A stretch of 64,000 nt of DNA from Flammeovirga yaeyamensis (GTDB taxonomy: Bacteria; Bacteroidota; Bacteroidia; Cytophagales; Flammeovirgaceae): contig NZ_CP076132.1 in assembly GCF_018736045.1 (NCBI RefSeq), positions 3,767,501 to 3,831,500 on the forward strand. Direction: 5' to 3'. Below are positions 51,140-59,930 of the stretch, in pieces. A program made the translations under genes and the position numbers. Every line of letters begins with the position of its first letter. Positions within the stretch are counted from its first letter, which is position 1. The notes beneath the pieces were generated by a model. The model saw only the letters and a list, made by a program, of their open reading frames with translations, ran no database searches and was not told the origin of the DNA.

Positions 51140-52618
51140 TTAATATTCCATTTCCCCGCTCACCAATCGAATAAATCGATCATCCATTCGGATGGTTCGT
51201 GTTGGAGCAAATATATATGGTGACTTTATCTGTGTATATCGAGTAATAATGTTCGATACTTTAGACATTTTATCTCTTTTTGCTTCTGACATTCCTGTTT
51301 TTAGCATCTTAAGGAACAATGTAATCGAAGGACAACTTTCCTTACCCATCAAACGGATTTGTCTTTGTATGCTATTGGCTAACTGATTAAACAATTCAAA
51401 ATCACGAATACACACATATTGTAATGCGAGTAAACATTTCACCTCTAAGAATGCATGAGGGTATTTCTTCAAGCTTATTTCGTTCAATAAGTTATTTAAG
51501 AATCTTGCTGCCTCATCAAATTCTCCAGAGTAATAAGCTGATATGGCTCTGTAAACGATATAAGAAACATAGTTCGGTATATCATTTATGTCTGGTTCAA
51601 AATCATCAAACGTAATCTTGTTTTGCTCAAACAGTTCTCCTTGAGTTTCTGTTTGCAAAGCACGTTGCATCTTTGTTTGAAGGAATTGTGATGGGAAAGT
51701 ATACTGACCACTATGCATTAATAAGGCTTGTACATCTTCATTTACTGCATCAAAATATTTACTTGCCTTTCTGAATACGCCATAGTGAGTATAGTATTCT
51801 AATTTCAGGAATTGGAATACATTATTCATATGGTAGTAAATAGAATCCATATGGTATTGATCAAAAATTTGATCGATCTTATGGAAAATATCTTCTATTG
51901 GTTCTTCCTCATCTACATGATTAACGGCATTAATAGCCACCTGTCGCTCATCTTCGATAAATAAACGGTGAAAGATGCTCATACAGCTTTGGTACACAAA
52001 AGGTCTGTGCGACTCATAAAGCTTACAAGTATTCTTTATCTCTTGATGTAAGAGATCCAAACCCATTTTATCTGCCTCATCACCTGTAAAAGCGTACACT
52101 CCAAACTTTTTAAAGTAATCGGCTAAGATATCTTCTATCTTATCAACAGCTAACATGTACGCAACATGCTTATTGTATAACTGAGAATAATTAAAGAAAT
52201 CTGGGGAGTTGATATGAAGGCGTTTTAATGCTTTGTATACAACCGTTAATTCGTTGGATAAATCATAATCTAGTAATTCCTTCTCCAACTTCTTTAAAGT
52301 AACTATTGAGATTGCTCGCTTCTTCGTAAAAACCATCTCATGAATATTGGCTACTTTCTTTAACAAATCAGCCCTTGGACTTTCCATTTGTTGAAGTAAG
52401 TAATCCTCAATCTTTTGATTAAGACGAGATCGCAAAGTATAGTAAGCGTTAGTATTCACATCCAACTCATTCATTATCTGTTGATCGGATGCTTTTTTCT
52501 CCCTCATCGAAGAAAGTAAATATGCTGACTTATCAGCATTACTATCTACCAGACTAGTTCTGATAGACTCATAATCTTTTTCTGATAATTGTTTAACAAT
52601 ATGCTTTAGCCTCGCCAT
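51140..52618 (-). CDS. Large helical cytoplasmic protein, unknown function
   Basis: 492 residues, no signal peptide, almost entirely helical with many aromatic and Leu/Tyr positions spaced like helical-repeat (TPR-like) scaffolds. N-terminal 80 residues look like a DNA- or RNA-binding-type helical bundle ('ELDVNTNAYYTLRSRLNQKIEDYLLQQ', described by its ends), and the C-terminus ends in a basic patch ('RTIRMDDRFIRL'). I do not recognise the family; from memory similar proteins of this size are common only in Cytophagales-type genomes, which is an impression and not a search result. Single gene with its own terminator. Confidence 0.75.
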   Translation of the reverse strand: MARLKHIVKQLSEKDYESIRTSLVDSNADKSAYLLSSMREKKASDQQIMNELDVNTNAYYTLRSRLNQKIEDYLLQQMESPRADLLKKVANIHEMVFTKKRAISIVTLKKLEKELLDYDLSNELTVVYKALKRLHINSPDFFNYSQLYNKHVAYMLAVDKIEDILADYFKKFGVYAFTGDEADKMGLDLLHQEIKNTCKLYESHRPFVYQSCMSIFHRLFIEDERQVAINAVNHVDEEEPIEDIFHKIDQIFDQYHMDSIYYHMNNVFQFLKLEYYTHYGVFRKASKYFDAVNEDVQALLMHSGQYTFPSQFLQTKMQRALQTETQGELFEQNKITFDDFEPDINDIPNYVSYIVYRAISAYYSGEFDEAARFLNNLLNEISLKKYPHAFLEVKCLLALQYVCIRDFELFNQLANSIQRQIRLMGKESCPSITLFLKMLKTGMSEAKRDKMSKVSNIITRYTQIKSPYIFAPTRTIRMDDRFIRLVSGEMEY

Positions 52619-52836
52619 AAAAGTTATTTGAGTGCTTTATTTTTTTCAATTTCAAAGTGCCTTGAAAAGATGATGTCATAGTTGAGCTATAAAGAAATAT
52701 TTCTAAGGCAAAGAATAACCGATTTAAGTATCAAAATTATTCACTATAAATATAAGCATAGATTTAGAATAATCTTATGTACTTTAATAGGTCTTTTTTG
52801 GACAATTTAGGAAAAATGATAAAAAAAGGTAATTTT

Positions 52837-53397
52837 CTACCAAGAACTTATCCAATTTTTCAAAATGTCTAGTCCGAATTCGGTTAAAATCGCTTCTGGG
52901 TGAAACTGAACACCATAGATGGGTAAGTGCTTATGTTGAATCGCCATTACTTCATTTTGCTGGGATTGTGCGATCACTTCAACTTCCTCAGGTAAGTGAT
53001 CTAAAATTAAAGAGTGATACCTCACTACAGTAAGTTCTTCAGGTATTCTATCAAATACTACAGTCGATGTATCACAGCTTATTCTAGACATTTTCCCGTG
53101 CATGGGCTTTAGTGCTTTATGCACTTGCCCTCCAAAAAACTCCCCTATTGCTTGATGCCCCAAACAAATACCCAAAATTGGGTGTGTTTTATGGTAATGT
53201 TTAATCACCTCCATCATATTCCCCGCTTTATCTGGGGTCTCTGGACCTGGAGAAAGTACCACCGCCTCATATTTATAAGGAGTAATTTCATCCAAAGGAG
53301 TATCATTTCTTACAACTTCTACTTTTTTACCTAATTGTGTAAAATAATCTACAAGGTTGTAAGTAAATGAATCGAAATTATCTAATAATAAAATCAT
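52837..53397 (-). CDS. pabA: Anthranilate/aminodeoxychorismate synthase glutaminase subunit
   Basis: 186 residues, class I glutamine amidotransferase. Triad Cys78 ('LGICLGHQAIG'), His166 and Glu168 ('GVQFHPEA'). 'DNFDSFTYNLVDYF' and 'LSPGPETPDKAG' are the TrpG/PabA hallmarks. It supplies ammonia from glutamine to a chorismate-binding partner for folate (PabB) or tryptophan (TrpE) synthesis. Neither partner is next to it, so pabA versus trpG cannot be decided from context; a stand-alone copy favours pabA. Start ATG at 53395-53397. Confidence 0.88.
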   Translation of the reverse strand: MILLLDNFDSFTYNLVDYFTQLGKKVEVVRNDTPLDEITPYKYEAVVLSPGPETPDKAGNMMEVIKHYHKTHPILGICLGHQAIGEFFGGQVHKALKPMHGKMSRISCDTSTVVFDRIPEELTVVRYHSLILDHLPEEVEVIAQSQQNEVMAIQHKHLPIYGVQFHPEAILTEFGLDILKNWISSW

Positions 53398-53456
53398 CGT
53401 TGGTGATTAATGGAAACATACAATAAATAGCTTTCCGAGAAAAGCCATGCAAAAAT

Positions 53457-53487
53457 AAAAAAGGGAAGCATTATCCCTCCCTTTTTT
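53457..53487 (-). terminator. Terminator of the cvpA-like gene
   Basis: 10-bp arms (53457-53466 and 53478-53487), 11-base loop; minus-strand T-run is part of the left arm. The right arm reaches the stop codon of the gene. Confidence 0.75.
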
Positions 53488-54047
53488 TATAAATTTTGTT
53501 CAAATAATTCGTGAATTTCTTTACTGTACCGTTTCATGCTTGGCATTATGGTACCTCCTGCATCTAAAACCCAATCATTTAAGTCTAACAATTTAGGATA
53601 AACTACAGAATCTTCCGTGACATCTTTTGGTAATCCTAATCCCGCAGAATTAAACAAACCCAAGATTACTGATAATGACAAGGCATACTTAAAACCACCT
53701 AATAATAAAGCGGCGACATTGTCCAAGTCGTCCAGTACAGAATAATCGATTTTGTTCTGTAACCACTTCCCTAATAAGTTAAGGGCCATAGTTCCACCGA
53801 AGAAAAGCACAACATAAGCAAAAAACACTGTTGATTTTGGTGTCTCAAAGTAAGATTTTGATGAAGAAAAAGCTCCTGCCACTCCAAAAAATATCAGAGA
53901 AGCACCAATGATGAATACCACTGTCGAAATAATTTCTAATAAAAATCCCCTTCTAAAACCTTTATAGGCTCCATAAACAATCGTGCCGAGTAAAAAAATA
54001 TCGGTTACTCTTATGTATGAAGTCAAAAAACCTAAATTTTGCTCCAC
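53487..54047 (-). CDS. CvpA family inner membrane protein
   Basis: 186 residues, four hydrophobic helices (about 12-32, 36-56, 72-92, 113-132) and a soluble C-terminal tail. 'DIFLLGTIVYGAYKGFRRGFLLE' (described by its ends) with the Gly-x-x-x-G-x-x-R-G core is the CvpA start motif. E. coli CvpA is linked to colicin V production and to membrane stress/purine operon context; here there is no purF neighbour. Between yqeY and pabA on the same strand. Confidence 0.88.
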   Translation of the reverse strand: MEQNLGFLTSYIRVTDIFLLGTIVYGAYKGFRRGFLLEIISTVVFIIGASLIFFGVAGAFSSSKSYFETPKSTVFFAYVVLFFGGTMALNLLGKWLQNKIDYSVLDDLDNVAALLLGGFKYALSLSVILGLFNSAGLGLPKDVTEDSVVYPKLLDLNDWVLDAGGTIMPSMKRYSKEIHELFEQNL

Positions 54048-54115
54048 TTTTTTATGCTTTAGTTTTACGAATTATACAAGATATATTTTAAACCTGAATT
54101 GGTTAAATATCAAAG

Positions 54116-54565
54116 TTATGATAAAGCTGCTTTCACTTTAGCAGAAACTACTTTCATATCAGCTACACCTGCAAACTTTTTGTTTGCCGCTCCCATTACT
54201 TTACCCATATCTTTCGGCGAAGTGGCACCTACTGCTGCTACTAATTCTTTTACAGCCGCCTCTACTTCTTCCTCTGACATTTGTTGTGGCAAATACGATT
54301 CTATCACTTTCAATTCAGCCAATTCTACTTCAGCCAAATCTTCTCTTCCACCCGATTTGTAGGTATCGGCAGATTCTCTTCTTTGTTTTGCCTCTTTCAT
54401 TAATAGTTTCAACTCTTGCTCTTCAGTTAAAACAGTACCTACTCCCTCTGCAGTTTCTGCAAGTTGTATTTTTGCTTTTAGTTGTTTTAAAGTACCCAAT
54501 GTGGCCTTGTCTTTTGCCTTCATTGCCGCCTTCATAGCGTCTTGAATTTTGTCTTTTAAGCTCAT
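54116..54565 (-). CDS. GatB/YqeY domain protein
   Basis: 149 residues, the usual YqeY length. 'LKDKIQDAMKAAMKAKDKATLGTLKQLKA' (described by its ends), 'EEQELKLLMKEAKQRRESADTYKSGGREDLAEVELAEL' and 'YLPQQMSEEEVEAAVKELV' are standard. The domain is the tRNA-binding tail of GatB, found alone here; its function when stand-alone is uncertain, probably related to tRNA-dependent amidation or tRNA binding. Ala/Lys/Glu-rich helices. Divergent from pdxJ. Confidence 0.92.
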   Translation of the reverse strand: MSLKDKIQDAMKAAMKAKDKATLGTLKQLKAKIQLAETAEGVGTVLTEEQELKLLMKEAKQRRESADTYKSGGREDLAEVELAELKVIESYLPQQMSEEEVEAAVKELVAAVGATSPKDMGKVMGAANKKFAGVADMKVVSAKVKAALS

Positions 54566-54743
54566 TTTCTATTACGTTTATTTTTTGTCTTAATCTTATT
54601 TTGACACAAAAATAACAACTTATGTTACGTTTGCTATGAATATACATAAATCATTAAAAATTCCTATTGACTTCAATGAATAATATGCATTGTGATATCA
54701 AAAACTAGATTTATTTAATTTTCATGCATGAAAAAATCAAAAA

Positions 54744-54777
54744 TTTGAGATCAACAAAGAACTATTGCATACTTTTG
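54744..54777 (+). promoter_or_regulatory. Promoter of pdxJ
   Basis: TTTG (54744-54747) and TACTTTTG (54770-54777) with 22 bases between, matching the Bacteroidetes -33/-7 pattern; leader about 20-25 bases to the start codon. Confidence 0.65.
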
Positions 54778-54805
54778 TGTTATCAATAATAAAAAGAGGA
54801 AAATT

Positions 54806-55519
54806 ATGACACGCTTAAGTGTAAATGTAAATAAGATTGCCACTATTAGAAACGCTAGAGGAGGCAACAACCCTAACTTGGAACAAGTAGCAAAAGATGC
54901 GGAAAGATTTGGTGCTGAAGGAATTACTATTCACCCTAGACCAGACGAAAGACACATTACAAGAAAAGATACGTACGACCTTAAGAATGTAGTAACAACG
55001 GAATATAATATTGAAGGAAATCCTGAGCCTCGCTTTATGGAGCTAGTACTTGATGTTGTCCCAGAACAAGCCACTTTGGTTCCTGATGCCGACGACGCCA
55101 TTACTTCTAATGCAGGTTGGGATACCATTACACATAAAGAGTTCTTGACAAAAGTAACTGCCGACTTAAAAGCCAAAGGTATTCGTGTTTCTATTTTTGT
55201 AGATCCTGATCCTAAAATGGTTGAAGGCGCTGCTGCATGTGGTGCTGACAGAGTAGAGTTATATACAGAACCTTATGCGGCAAACTTCCATAACGATAAG
55301 GAAAAAGCCATTGCACCTTATCAAGAAGCAGCAAAGAAAGCGGTTGAACTTGGTTTGGGTTTAAATGCTGGACATGATTTGGATTTAGACAATTTGGCTT
55401 ATTTCCATCAAAATATCGAAGGTCTAGATGAAGTATCTATTGGACATGCATTGGTTTGCGATGCTTTATACTACGGTCTTGAAAATACTATTCAACTTTA
55501 CTTAAAACAATTAAAGTAA
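54806..55519 (+). CDS. pdxJ: Pyridoxine 5'-phosphate synthase
   Basis: 237 residues, canonical length. '[18 protein letters not shown]', '[14 protein letters not shown]', '[18 protein letters not shown]', '[30 protein letters not shown]' (described by its ends) and '[13 protein letters not shown]' are all classic PdxJ signatures. It condenses 1-deoxyxylulose-5-phosphate with 3-amino-2-oxopropyl phosphate to make pyridoxine phosphate in the cytoplasm. Its stop codon overlaps the start of the next gene in TAATG, so the pair is translated as a unit. Own promoter. Confidence 0.97.
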   Translation: MTRLSVNVNKIATIRNARGGNNPNLEQVAKDAERFGAEGITIHPRPDERHITRKDTYDLKNVVTTEYNIEGNPEPRFMELVLDVVPEQATLVPDADDAITSNAGWDTITHKEFLTKVTADLKAKGIRVSIFVDPDPKMVEGAAACGADRVELYTEPYAANFHNDKEKAIAPYQEAAKKAVELGLGLNAGHDLDLDNLAYFHQNIEGLDEVSIGHALVCDALYYGLENTIQLYLKQLK

Positions 55520-56118
55520 TGCGTTGGGAAAACATCATAGCGGATGCAAAGCATTTGAGTGATGATGAAGAAAGTGTGCTTCAGTTAATAGAAATGGGGC
55601 ACACTTTCCCTTTAAGGGGGATTCATGTTTCTCCTTATTGGGTAAAAAAAGCCGCAAGAGATTTAGAAAATGATGACACTCTAATTTATACCACTATCGG
55701 TGGTGAAGAAGGATCTTCTCTAACTCAAGTAAAACTTTTTGAACTGGAACAAGCCATCAAACAAGGCGCTTTTGATATTGGTGTACATTTAAATATGAGT
55801 GCTTTTAGAAGTAATATTCAATGGTGTAAGATTGAATTTTTACAACTCTCTAACACGGCACATGAAAAAGAAAAATGCATCAGTTTGTCAGTTCCTTCTA
55901 AAATCTTCGACCAAAAAGAAGCTGATCAGATTTCAGCATTGATCAAACAAAATGGTGTGGACGGCATCACTTTATCAGAAGACAATATCAATTATCTTCC
56001 TACTTTCGAGAAGTTGGATATTGAAATCAAATTAAAGACAAATAATCTAACAAAGTTTCAGCATTTGTTACAACAAAATGAGACAGCTTTAATGCTTCCT
56101 TATGTCAATCTGTCATAA
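55519..56118 (+). CDS. DeoC-like (aldolase-fold) protein, probably inactive, coupled to pdxJ
   Basis: 199 residues. The stretch 'IHVSPYWVKKAARDLENDD.LIYTTIGGEEGSSLTQVKLFELEQAIKQGAFDIGVHL' (described by its ends) follows deoxyribose-phosphate aldolase order: substrate-channel strand, 'T-I-G...G' loop, 'K..E...AI..GA.DI'. The Schiff-base Lys motif (KTSTG in true DeoC) is not present; its likely counterpart reads 'DGITLSED', and the second Lys lies in 'EIKLKTNN'. So it is probably a pseudo-aldolase with another role. Translation coupled to pdxJ by TAATG. No nucleoside genes nearby. Family link by eye only. Confidence 0.65.
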   Translation: MRWENIIADAKHLSDDEESVLQLIEMGHTFPLRGIHVSPYWVKKAARDLENDDTLIYTTIGGEEGSSLTQVKLFELEQAIKQGAFDIGVHLNMSAFRSNIQWCKIEFLQLSNTAHEKEKCISLSVPSKIFDQKEADQISALIKQNGVDGITLSEDNINYLPTFEKLDIEIKLKTNNLTKFQHLLQQNETALMLPYVNLS

Positions 56119-56166
56119 ATTTTCAAAAGGCATTTTTATTGTAAAAAAGAACTGAAAAAATTAGAC

Positions 56167-57633
56167 ATGAAAAAAACACTTCTTACCATTATCATTAGTG
56201 TTTTAAGTGGTTTATCGGGTGCATTTTTATACATAGAATTTTTACAGCCCCAACCAACTGAAAACAACTTCGCTTTCGCTTCCAATACAGAAGCTGAACA
56301 ACCTGTTATATCTTCTTCAAAAAGTGTATTTCCAAGAGACATTAATGCTGATCAATTGGAATTATCTGCTTTTGCAGACGCAGCAGAAGTAAGCACACAA
56401 TCCGTAGTTTACATTGTTACCTACATTAAAGGGTATTCCAATAGAAAATCTTGGATGGAATTGTTCTTTGGTCCACAAGGGCGTCAGAATAATTCTAGAA
56501 TGGCCATGGGATCGGGCTCTGGTGTCATCTTCACAAAAGATGGATACATTGTAACGAACAATCACGTAGTGAAAGGAGCCGATAAAATTGAAGTGATTTA
56601 TAATAAAAGATCTTATGAAGCGAAATTAATCGGTATAGATCCATCTACTGATATCGCTTTACTTAAAATTGATAAAGAGGATCTTCCTGCTATTCAAATC
56701 GCCTCATCCAAAGCGGTAAGAGTGGGTGATTGGGTATTAGCAGTAGGTAATCCATTTAACTTGACAAGTACCGTAACTGCTGGTATCGTGAGTGCAAAAG
56801 GCAGAAAAATTGGGATTATGAATGATGTCTTCCCTATTGAATCTTTTATACAAACCGATGCAGCAATTAACCCTGGTAACAGTGGTGGTGCTTTAGTAAA
56901 CCTTCATGGTGATTTAGTGGGGATTAATACTGCTATTTTATCAAAAACTGGAAGTTATGCTGGTTATGGTTTTGCCGTACCTTCTGATATTGTTGCCAAA
57001 GTGGTGAATGACTTAAAGAAATATGGTGAAGTTCAGAAAGCATTCCTTGGGGCAAGCATCAAAGAGGTGGACGAAAAAATTGCTGAGAAGCTTCAGTTAA
57101 AAACTATTGAAGGGGTGGTTATCACCAAAATTGAAGGAGGAGCAGCTGAGAAAAATAAATTAGAAGTTGGGGATGTTATCATCTCAATTGACAACTTTCC
57201 TATTGATTCCGAAGCGGCTTATGATGAACAGTTAAGCTACTATGTCCCTGGAGATAAGATTAGTTTAACCATCAAAAGAGAAAATAAAGAAATAGAAAAA
57301 ACAGTTGTTTTAACAAATATTGATGGTACAACTGAAATTTCTGAGAAGAATGTGTACGACGCCAAAGAAATTGGTGCTAAATTTACGCCGCTCTCAAAAA
57401 TAGAACAATCCAAGCTTGGTTTATCAAACGGTATTAAAATCGAAGAAGTAGCCAATGGAGGATTAATTTCAGAGATGGGCTTGAAAAAAGGGATGATCTT
57501 GGTATCAATTAATCGATATCCATTAGAAAACCCTAAAGATTTTTCAAAAATAGTATCTCGAATTCGTGGTCGAGTGATTTTAGAAGTTGTGAAACAAGAT
57601 CGATCACACAGATACTTTAGTTATTATTTCTAG
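56167..57633 (+). CDS. HtrA/DegP-type periplasmic serine protease
   Basis: 488 residues: membrane anchor/signal 1-24, a linker, then a trypsin-like domain (about 110-285) with His133 in 'TNNHVVKGA', Asp162 in 'STDIALLKI' and Ser239 in 'NPGNSGGALV'; two PDZ domains follow (about 290-385 and 395-488; 'GVVITKIEGGAAEKNKLEVGDVI', described by its ends, and 'GIKIEEVANGGLISEMGLKKGMI'). It degrades or refolds damaged periplasmic proteins. Full triad and both PDZ domains, so Do-type. Third gene after pdxJ (48-base gap), 27 bases before trxB. Confidence 0.95.
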   Translation: MKKTLLTIIISVLSGLSGAFLYIEFLQPQPTENNFAFASNTEAEQPVISSSKSVFPRDINADQLELSAFADAAEVSTQSVVYIVTYIKGYSNRKSWMELFFGPQGRQNNSRMAMGSGSGVIFTKDGYIVTNNHVVKGADKIEVIYNKRSYEAKLIGIDPSTDIALLKIDKEDLPAIQIASSKAVRVGDWVLAVGNPFNLTSTVTAGIVSAKGRKIGIMNDVFPIESFIQTDAAINPGNSGGALVNLHGDLVGINTAILSKTGSYAGYGFAVPSDIVAKVVNDLKKYGEVQKAFLGASIKEVDEKIAEKLQLKTIEGVVITKIEGGAAEKNKLEVGDVIISIDNFPIDSEAAYDEQLSYYVPGDKISLTIKRENKEIEKTVVLTNIDGTTEISEKNVYDAKEIGAKFTPLSKIEQSKLGLSNGIKIEEVANGGLISEMGLKKGMILVSINRYPLENPKDFSKIVSRIRGRVILEVVKQDRSHRYFSYYF

Positions 57634-57660
57634 AATTAAAGATTTTATAAAAAATACATC

Positions 57661-58593
57661 ATGGAACACGTAAAAACCCTAATTGTAGGTTCAGGACCTG
57701 CAGGCTACACAGCTGCAATTTATGCTTCAAGAGCGAACCTTAAACCACTTTTATACCAAGGCCCACAGCCTGGTGGTCAGTTAACTATTACTAACGATGT
57801 TGAGAACTTCCCTGGTTACCCTAAAGGAATCATGGGTCCTCAAATGATGATGGAACTGCAAGCACAAGCGGAACGTTTCGGAACAGATATCAGAACAGGT
57901 TTAGTAACTGGTGTGAAGTTTAACGAAAAAGGTCCTCATGTAGCGACTATCGACGAGAAAACTGAAATCTCTGCAGATACAGTAATTATTTCTACTGGTG
58001 CTTCTGCTAAATGGTTAGGTTTAGAGTCTGAAACTCGTTTGAACGGACAAGGTGTTTCTGCATGTGCAGTATGTGATGGTTTCTTCTACAGAGGTCAAGA
58101 AGTGGCTGTAGTTGGTGCTGGCGACTCAGCAGCTGAAGAAGCACACTACTTATCGAACTTATGTTCTAAAGTACATATGATTGTTAGACGTGACGAAATG
58201 AGAGCGTCGAAAATCATGCAAGATCGTGTGATCAAAAAAGAAAACATCGAGATTCACTGGAACAGCGAAACTCAAGAAGTTTTAGGTGATGACGTTGTAA
58301 ACGGTGTTAGAATCATTAATAATAAAACTCAAGAAACTACTGACCTTCCTGTTACTGGTTTCTTCGTCGCTATTGGTCATAAACCTAACACTGACATTTT
58401 CAAGGGTCAGTTGGATATGGACGATGCAGGTTACTTGATTACTCAACCGGATAGCACAAAAACAAACATTAAAGGTGTTTTTGCTGCTGGTGATGTTCAA
58501 GATACGATTTACAGACAAGCAGTTACTGCTGCAGGTACTGGATGTATGGCCGCTTTGGAGGCAGAACGCTACCTTACAGAATTAGAAGACTAA
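57661..58593 (+). CDS. trxB: Thioredoxin reductase
   Basis: 310 residues, low-molecular-weight type. FAD site 'IVGSGPAGYTAAIYASRANL', redox pair Cys135-Cys138 in 'CAVCDGFF', NADPH site 'VGAGDSAAEEA', and 'GVFAAGDVQD' near the end. It reduces thioredoxin with NADPH in the cytoplasm. Lies 27 bases after htrA and probably shares its transcript; strong terminator downstream. Confidence 0.97.
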   Translation: MEHVKTLIVGSGPAGYTAAIYASRANLKPLLYQGPQPGGQLTITNDVENFPGYPKGIMGPQMMMELQAQAERFGTDIRTGLVTGVKFNEKGPHVATIDEKTEISADTVIISTGASAKWLGLESETRLNGQGVSACAVCDGFFYRGQEVAVVGAGDSAAEEAHYLSNLCSKVHMIVRRDEMRASKIMQDRVIKKENIEIHWNSETQEVLGDDVVNGVRIINNKTQETTDLPVTGFFVAIGHKPNTDIFKGQLDMDDAGYLITQPDSTKTNIKGVFAAGDVQDTIYRQAVTAAGTGCMAALEAERYLTELED

Positions 58594-58616
58594 ATCACTT
58601 AGTTGATTCAAAATAC

Positions 58617-58649
58617 AAGACTCATCTCTTTGGAGATGAGTCTTTTTTC
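58617..58649 (+). terminator. Terminator of the pdxJ-htrA-trxB region
   Basis: Perfect 12-bp arms (58617-58628 and 58633-58644) with a 4-base loop and T-run to 58648. Confidence 0.93.
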
Positions 58650-58816
58650 ATTCAAATGGCTTCTGTATACAATTTGTTTTCAAAAATAACGTTAACCAAG
58701 AAGAATATTAAAAGTAAATGATTGTCTTTTAGTTCATTATTTTTTAACCTTGTAAATTAGAAATTAAACAGATAGACAAGCTTCAACATTGTAGCTAAGT
58801 GTATTATAAATAGATT

Positions 58817-59878
58817 ATGTATTATACTTTTTGTAATGTGAGACCAAAAATCTCACAAGTACTTTTTTTAGCAACCATAGGTTTATTTTTATCTTCAGCA
58901 TCTTTTGGTCAAGGATTCATCAAAAAGCTTTTTAAGAAAAAAGAAAAAGCCGAGATTCAGACTGCTACTATTGAAAAAGAAACTGTTGTTGAGGAAATCG
59001 CATCTACTCCTTTCTTATTAAGTAATGGAGAAATAGATTGTGCAGAAACTCAACTATTAGAACAACTCCCTACCCCTTATCAAAGAGAAAATTTAAACGA
59101 GAAAGAAACTTGCCCTGAATTGATAGAAATTCAAGCAGGGAAATTTGTTGATGCTACTTATATTAATGGTTTCGACTATTATAAAGCTTGGGACAACTAT
59201 AACGTTAATCCGTACAACATCTCACATAAAGTTTTGAGCGATTCTGTACGACTACACCTTTATGACAGTGCTGATGCTGCTACGGCTTGGGCTTATCCTT
59301 TAGACAAACCAATGAGAGTGACTTCTAAATATGGTTTTAGAAGATGGAGGTTCCACCATGGTGTAGATGTAAAGGTGGCTATCGGCGATTCTATCCGTTC
59401 AATGTTTGATGGTGTTGTTCGTATTGCCAAGTACAATAGAAGAGGCTATGGTTACTATGTTATGGTTCGTCATAAAAACGGTCTTGAAAGTCTTTATGGG
59501 CATATGAGTCGTTACATTGTTAAACCTGGACAAGAAGTAAAAGCTGGAGAAGTAATTGGACTTGGTGGAAATACAGGTAGAAGTACTGGACCGCACCTTC
59601 ACTTCGAAATCAGATACCAAGGGTATGGCTTTAATCCATCTGACATGGTTGATTTTGCAGAACATAAAATCGAGATCCCATCAGATTTTGATCTTACTGC
59701 TAAGAACTATGAATTACTTATTGAGTCGAAGAAAAGTGTTTATCACAGAATTCGCCCAGGAGATTCTCTTTGGAAAATCAGTAGAAAATATGGTACATCC
59801 ATCACAAAAATATGTCGCTTAAACGGAATGTCTAAAAGAACTACTTTAAGAGTAGGCAGGACGATCCGGGTGAGATAA
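58817..59878 (+). CDS. M23 peptidase with C-terminal LysM domain
   Basis: 353 residues. N-terminal signal/anchor (about 12-31, ending SFG). Residues about 170-270 are an M23 (LytM) domain with metal-ligand motif 'FHHGVDVKV' (His-x3-Asp) and 'HLHFEIRY' (HxH); all ligands are intact, so it should be an active Zn endopeptidase cutting peptidoglycan crosslinks. Residues about 308-353 form a LysM domain ('YHRIRPGDSLWKISRKYGTSI', described by its ends, and 'LRVGRTIRV') that binds the glycan. Periplasmic. Ends in a palindromic terminator shared with the convergent ppx gene. Confidence 0.94.
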   Translation: MYYTFCNVRPKISQVLFLATIGLFLSSASFGQGFIKKLFKKKEKAEIQTATIEKETVVEEIASTPFLLSNGEIDCAETQLLEQLPTPYQRENLNEKETCPELIEIQAGKFVDATYINGFDYYKAWDNYNVNPYNISHKVLSDSVRLHLYDSADAATAWAYPLDKPMRVTSKYGFRRWRFHHGVDVKVAIGDSIRSMFDGVVRIAKYNRRGYGYYVMVRHKNGLESLYGHMSRYIVKPGQEVKAGEVIGLGGNTGRSTGPHLHFEIRYQGYGFNPSDMVDFAEHKIEIPSDFDLTAKNYELLIESKKSVYHRIRPGDSLWKISRKYGTSITKICRLNGMSKRTTLRVGRTIRVR

Positions 59879-59880
59879 AT

Positions 59881-59916
59881 AAAAAAACCTTTCAATTTAA
59901 ATTGAAAGGTTTTTTT
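59881..59916. terminator. Perfect 36-bp palindromic bidirectional terminator
   Basis: Complementary halves 59881-59898 and 59899-59916 with A-run and T-run ends, directly between convergent genes (M23/LysM on +, ppx on -), two bases after the + stop codon. Confidence 0.95.
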
Positions 59917-59930
59917 ATGCATTTTAATTT

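Noticed and set aside
54099-54537. Plus-strand frames opposite the YqeY gene
   Set aside because: Ala/Ser- and Leu/Pro-rich shadows of the Lys/Glu/Ala codons of a well conserved gene.
59881-59916. 36-bp perfect palindrome as a possible origin or protein-binding site
   Set aside because: Its A-run and T-run ends and its place between two convergent genes fit a bidirectional terminator.
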